Assembly (NCBI GenBank): GCA_964594905.1
Contig: CAZQOI010000003.1
Span: 1 to 64,000, forward strand
DNA: 64,000 nt
Direction of reading: 5' to 3'
Source: Granulosicoccus sp964594905
GTDB lineage: Bacteria; Pseudomonadota; Gammaproteobacteria; Granulosicoccales; Granulosicoccaceae
The notes under the pieces are model-generated. The model searched no databases and was not told the DNA's origin. It worked only from the letters and a program-made list of their open reading frames with translations. The position numbers were made by a program, and so were the translations under genes. Shown piece after piece: positions 61,350 to 64,000 of the stretch; position 1 is the stretch's first letter, and each line of letters begins with the position of its first letter.

Positions 61350-63621
61350 ACGACTCTCAGTTACTTCGGTGAGGATGCTAGTACCCATTGTTACGTTGTG
61401 GGTTCTGCTCGTTGCTATCGCATCGGCGAATGGTTCGGTTGACCGAATGCGTGAAGCAGGTGCTGAGGCGCAATACCAGTTTGCTTTGACCTCGATTGAG
61501 TCGAAGGACTACGCTGATGCCTTGAAAACACTCAGGCGTTTGCAAGTGCAGTACCCAGCTTACAGTCGGATGGCTGCAGTTCAAACACGAATTGCAGTAC
61601 TTCAGGAGGCACGGGATGCTGGTGATGCCTTGTCGGTATTTCTAAGCGCACTGGATTTGCGCGACGCTGGCAAAACAAGTGATGCGATGAATGCATTGGA
61701 CTGGATAGCGTCTGAACATCCAGTGAGCGTACTAGCTGATGACGCTCTATATGTCACTGCTTATTTATTGGTTATGGATCGTTATGATTTTGCCATGGCG
61801 AGAACGGTACTCGCTGAACTTCGCACAAGATTTGCGGATAGCGCCTACCGGGATTCAGCAGATTATCTTGACGCTATAGCGTTAGAGCAACTCGGTGATA
61901 CCGAGCGCGCTCGAGATGCACTTGTCGAATTGCGTGATCGACACACTGCATTGAGCTTGCCATTGAATTTTCGCTGGCCGGTTGGATCGGTGTTGTCACG
62001 TTATTGGTTTGACCGAGCCGACCGGCGACTGGCAATTGTTGAAAAGCGGATGCGCTCGTCAAGTAGCCTGACCAACCGCGATAGAGCTGATGATGGTCAG
62101 CTGCGGATCGGTGTTAACGTTGAGGGTGCAGACATGCAACTTCTGTTGTCACCTAGTCCGCTGACGCGCAACACTGCCTGGCATGACGGCAGTCTTGGTG
62201 ATGCATTGCCACCTGCCATTGGTGTCTATCACGGTACGGTGGAAGGCATGTCAAATACCTGGGTACGCGCAGTACTTGCTGATAATTCCATCACCGGTGT
62301 TATTGATATCGATGGCCGGCAGTTACGCTTGCAACCAGGGCACTTGATAGGCACGCTTGACTACTATCAGCCACGTTTTCGTCGTGGTAAACGTCAGGTG
62401 GTCAGTGATTCGGCTCTGGCTGAAAACCTCGCTGGTATAGATGTACTTGTTGCTCCACCAGAGGAATCGTCCAGTGATCTGGGTCGTCGTTCGCGATCAA
62501 TCCAGACAGATGTACGAGCTGTACCGGTATCGATTGTTATTGATAGTCAGTTTGATCGGTATTACGCAGGTGCAGGCTTATCCACCGCCCTGAACAATCT
62601 GAATATTGCCGATGGTATCTACCGTAAATTTGGTATTGCCTTGACGCTTGACGAAGCGATTACCTTTGATGGCAACAATGATCCCATGAACCTTGGTCCG
62701 GTAACCCTTGAAAACATATTGCGCTCATTTCGAGATTATCGACAGGACTACTCCACACTGTTTCAGGACAGTGCTCTGACTTATCTTTTCTCGGGTAATC
62801 CTAAAACCGACGTGACTCTTGGACTTGCCTGGATCGACACTGCTTGTCGACTCGATGGGTATGATGTTGGTGTTACTACACCCACTGGCTTTGGCGATGT
62901 CCTGCTGACCCATGAGTTAGGTCATTCCTTGGGTTCTCAGCACGACAGTGACACGAGTTGCAATACCAATTCGCGCTCACTGATGTGGCCGAATATTTCG
63001 TCTCAAACCGAACCTGTGTTTACCAGTTGCAGTCAGGAGAGTGTGCTTCGTTCACGCACGAAATCCTGTCTTTTGAACTCAGTTGATTTATCACTGACTG
63101 CACACGCTTCGGGTAACACACTTAATTTTGAAGCAGCGAATCCTGATGGTGCTTTAACCCTTGATGCAAAACTGTTGTTGGAAACGGGTAACCCAGATCA
63201 ATTGATCTGGCCGGCAGGTTGCCAGGCTTTATCACCTACAAGCGCGACCTGTTTTCTGGATACACTTGGTCCAATGGAAACACGCACGTTGTCGTTCAGT
63301 GTGAGCTCTCATAACCTCGAAACCAGTGCACCAGTGACCGCTCAATTGCTTCCGGTTAATACGATGGAGTTGTCACCGGCTGATAACACGGCCACAACAT
63401 CTCTAGCGGGTGGCAGTAGTGAACACTTACCGATTTCAGCGGGCGCACAGACTGGAGGCTCAACTACCGGTGACTCAAATGAGAATCAGAGTGTTATTGC
63501 TGATTCGGGTGGCAGTTCTGGTGGTGGGGCGACGGGGTTGTTTTCCCTGTTGCTACTCAGCGGATTACTGGGTGGGCGATTTGGTAGGTTATTTGGTAGA
63601 CACAGGTATCTTCGCTGCTGA
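61342..63621 (+). CDS. secreted TPR-metalloprotease with GlyGly-CTERM sorting tail
   Basis: A 759-residue exported protein. The signal peptide is in LVPIVTLWVLLVAIASA. A TPR-like region (residues about 20-200) is followed by a linker and a reprolysin/M12-type zinc domain with THELGHSLGSQHDSDT at 62908; HExxHxxGxxH is complete. A Cys-rich segment follows. The C terminus is GGSSGGG, a hydrophobic stretch LFSLLLLSGLLGG and a basic tail, which matches GlyGly-CTERM, processed by rhombosortase and linked to type II secretion. ATG 61342 has an AAAGG site. Confidence 0.85.
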   Translation: MLKRLSVTSVRMLVPIVTLWVLLVAIASANGSVDRMREAGAEAQYQFALTSIESKDYADALKTLRRLQVQYPAYSRMAAVQTRIAVLQEARDAGDALSVFLSALDLRDAGKTSDAMNALDWIASEHPVSVLADDALYVTAYLLVMDRYDFAMARTVLAELRTRFADSAYRDSADYLDAIALEQLGDTERARDALVELRDRHTALSLPLNFRWPVGSVLSRYWFDRADRRLAIVEKRMRSSSSLTNRDRADDGQLRIGVNVEGADMQLLLSPSPLTRNTAWHDGSLGDALPPAIGVYHGTVEGMSNTWVRAVLADNSITGVIDIDGRQLRLQPGHLIGTLDYYQPRFRRGKRQVVSDSALAENLAGIDVLVAPPEESSSDLGRRSRSIQTDVRAVPVSIVIDSQFDRYYAGAGLSTALNNLNIADGIYRKFGIALTLDEAITFDGNNDPMNLGPVTLENILRSFRDYRQDYSTLFQDSALTYLFSGNPKTDVTLGLAWIDTACRLDGYDVGVTTPTGFGDVLLTHELGHSLGSQHDSDTSCNTNSRSLMWPNISSQTEPVFTSCSQESVLRSRTKSCLLNSVDLSLTAHASGNTLNFEAANPDGALTLDAKLLLETGNPDQLIWPAGCQALSPTSATCFLDTLGPMETRTLSFSVSSHNLETSAPVTAQLLPVNTMELSPADNTATTSLAGGSSEHLPISAGAQTGGSTTGDSNENQSVIADSGGSSGGGATGLFSLLLLSGLLGGRFGRLFGRHRYLRC

Positions 63622-64000
63622 ACTACTGAACACGTTTTGTGTGTTGGTATCGCCGTCGATAAAAGCGCGGTAGTTAATATGCCGCAGGGTGTCGTAGCGT
63701 GTGTAAGCGTCGCCTATCTCTTTCTGACCGTACCAATGCGGGACGGTGACAGCGCAGGATAACCATGGTGCGGGATTCGCTGTCAGTAACAATTTGCGAC
63801 CAGGCAAGCGATCAAAGGCTTGCATGATTTCGGGTGTACAAGCGTCCCGGTCGGTAAACGCGTACAAGATATTATTGCGATTGATGCGTCGCTTGCGTCG
63901 TTCCCACTTGTTTTCTGCATCGCTCGCATCGCTGTAATGCATGAAGTGAATCTCGATGTCATCCAGTTTGCCGATGGGATAGTGCCCATGCTCAGCATGA
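63589..64000 (-). CDS. DUF1919 family protein (5' end outside window)
   Basis: The frame enters the window at 64000 with HAEHGHYPIGKLDDIEIHF and continues MHYSDASDAENKWERRKRRI, the DUF1919 pattern (hydrophobic-IGxLDDxxIHFxHY, then KWxRRKxRI). The visible 136 codons end at 63589. DUF1919 proteins are found in capsule and exopolysaccharide loci. It converges with the metalloprotease, overlapping its 3' end by 33 bases. The ATG at 63942 is internal. Confidence 0.85.
   Translation of the reverse strand, partial: HAEHGHYPIGKLDDIEIHFMHYSDASDAENKWERRKRRINRNNILYAFTDRDACTPEIMQAFDRLPGRKLLLTANPAPWLSCAVTVPHWYGQKEIGDAYTRYDTLRHINYRAFIDGDTNTQNVFSSSAAKIPVSTK

Noticed and set aside
1..64000. CRISPR arrays, IS elements, integrases, tRNA or rRNA genes
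   Set aside because: No spaced direct repeats, transposase frames, inverted-repeat ends or structural RNA signatures were seen; the only tandem repeat is coding (mlaA).

Overview
This is chromosomal DNA of a Gram-negative gammaproteobacterium. The evidence is the conserved blocks TIGR02449-ygfB-pepP-ubiH, mlaFEDCB-murA, kdsD-lptCAB-rpoN-hpf-ptsN-rapZ and minCDE, a two-part cobalamin-dependent ribonucleotide reductase (nrdJa/nrdJb), and an HprK/HPr/EI regulatory PTS. A marine, Granulosicoccus-like lineage would fit, but that placement is a guess from gene content. I see no rRNA, tRNA, CRISPR array, insertion sequence, integrase or replication origin. Most of the window is dense core genome.

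Layout. 1-12.5 kb holds housekeeping genes: cell-division coiled coil, YgfB, PepP, UbiH, a ClC transporter with CBS domains, a MetY-like sulfhydrylase, an alpha/beta hydrolase, Adk, a methyltransferase, TrhO, Slt, a BON-like lipoprotein and BolA. 12.5-17.2 kb is an accessory glycan region: metallophosphoesterase, GT4, a NodB-like deacetylase and a GT32 transferase. 17.3-32.2 kb is one long plus-strand gene train closed by a strong terminator. It encodes an oligopeptide-family ABC importer (two fused ATPase domains, binding protein, two permeases), three glycosyltransferases, an ABC exporter whose ATPase motifs are all eroded, a small cyclic-nucleotide-binding-fold protein, a second NodB-like deacetylase, a GNAT-like protein and a BON lipoprotein. 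This is the best candidate for an undescribed system: I infer synthesis, modification and movement of an envelope glycan. The deacetylase and GT4 types recur in the 14-16 kb cluster.

32.3-35.6 kb has a porin with an amber codon just before its last beta-strand, then minCDE. 35.7-41.3 kb is a minus-strand unit: nrdJa, nrdJb, a zinc ribbon, an unknown small protein, a parvulin and a GGDEF-EAL protein. It is preceded by a pair of NrdR-box-like palindromes. A standalone DUF3391 protein follows. 42.3-54.2 kb is a minus-strand envelope and nitrogen-PTS block from mlaA (with a striking Asp-Glu-Leu repeat tail) through kdsD, lptCAB, rpoN, hpf, ptsN, hprK, rapZ, ptsH, ptsI and mgtE. kdsC is missing from its usual place. 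54.4-60.5 kb runs the other way with mlaFEDCB, murA, short-form hisG and a DAHP synthase. The window ends with a HAMP membrane protein, a TPR-metalloprotease with a GlyGly-CTERM tail, and a truncated DUF1919 gene.

As a whole, the window brings together outer-membrane biogenesis (Mla, Lpt, MurA, KdsD, Slt, porin), division-site placement (Min) and an accessory surface-glycan module. Function statements for the accessory module are inference from protein families and gene order; no computation or database search was run.
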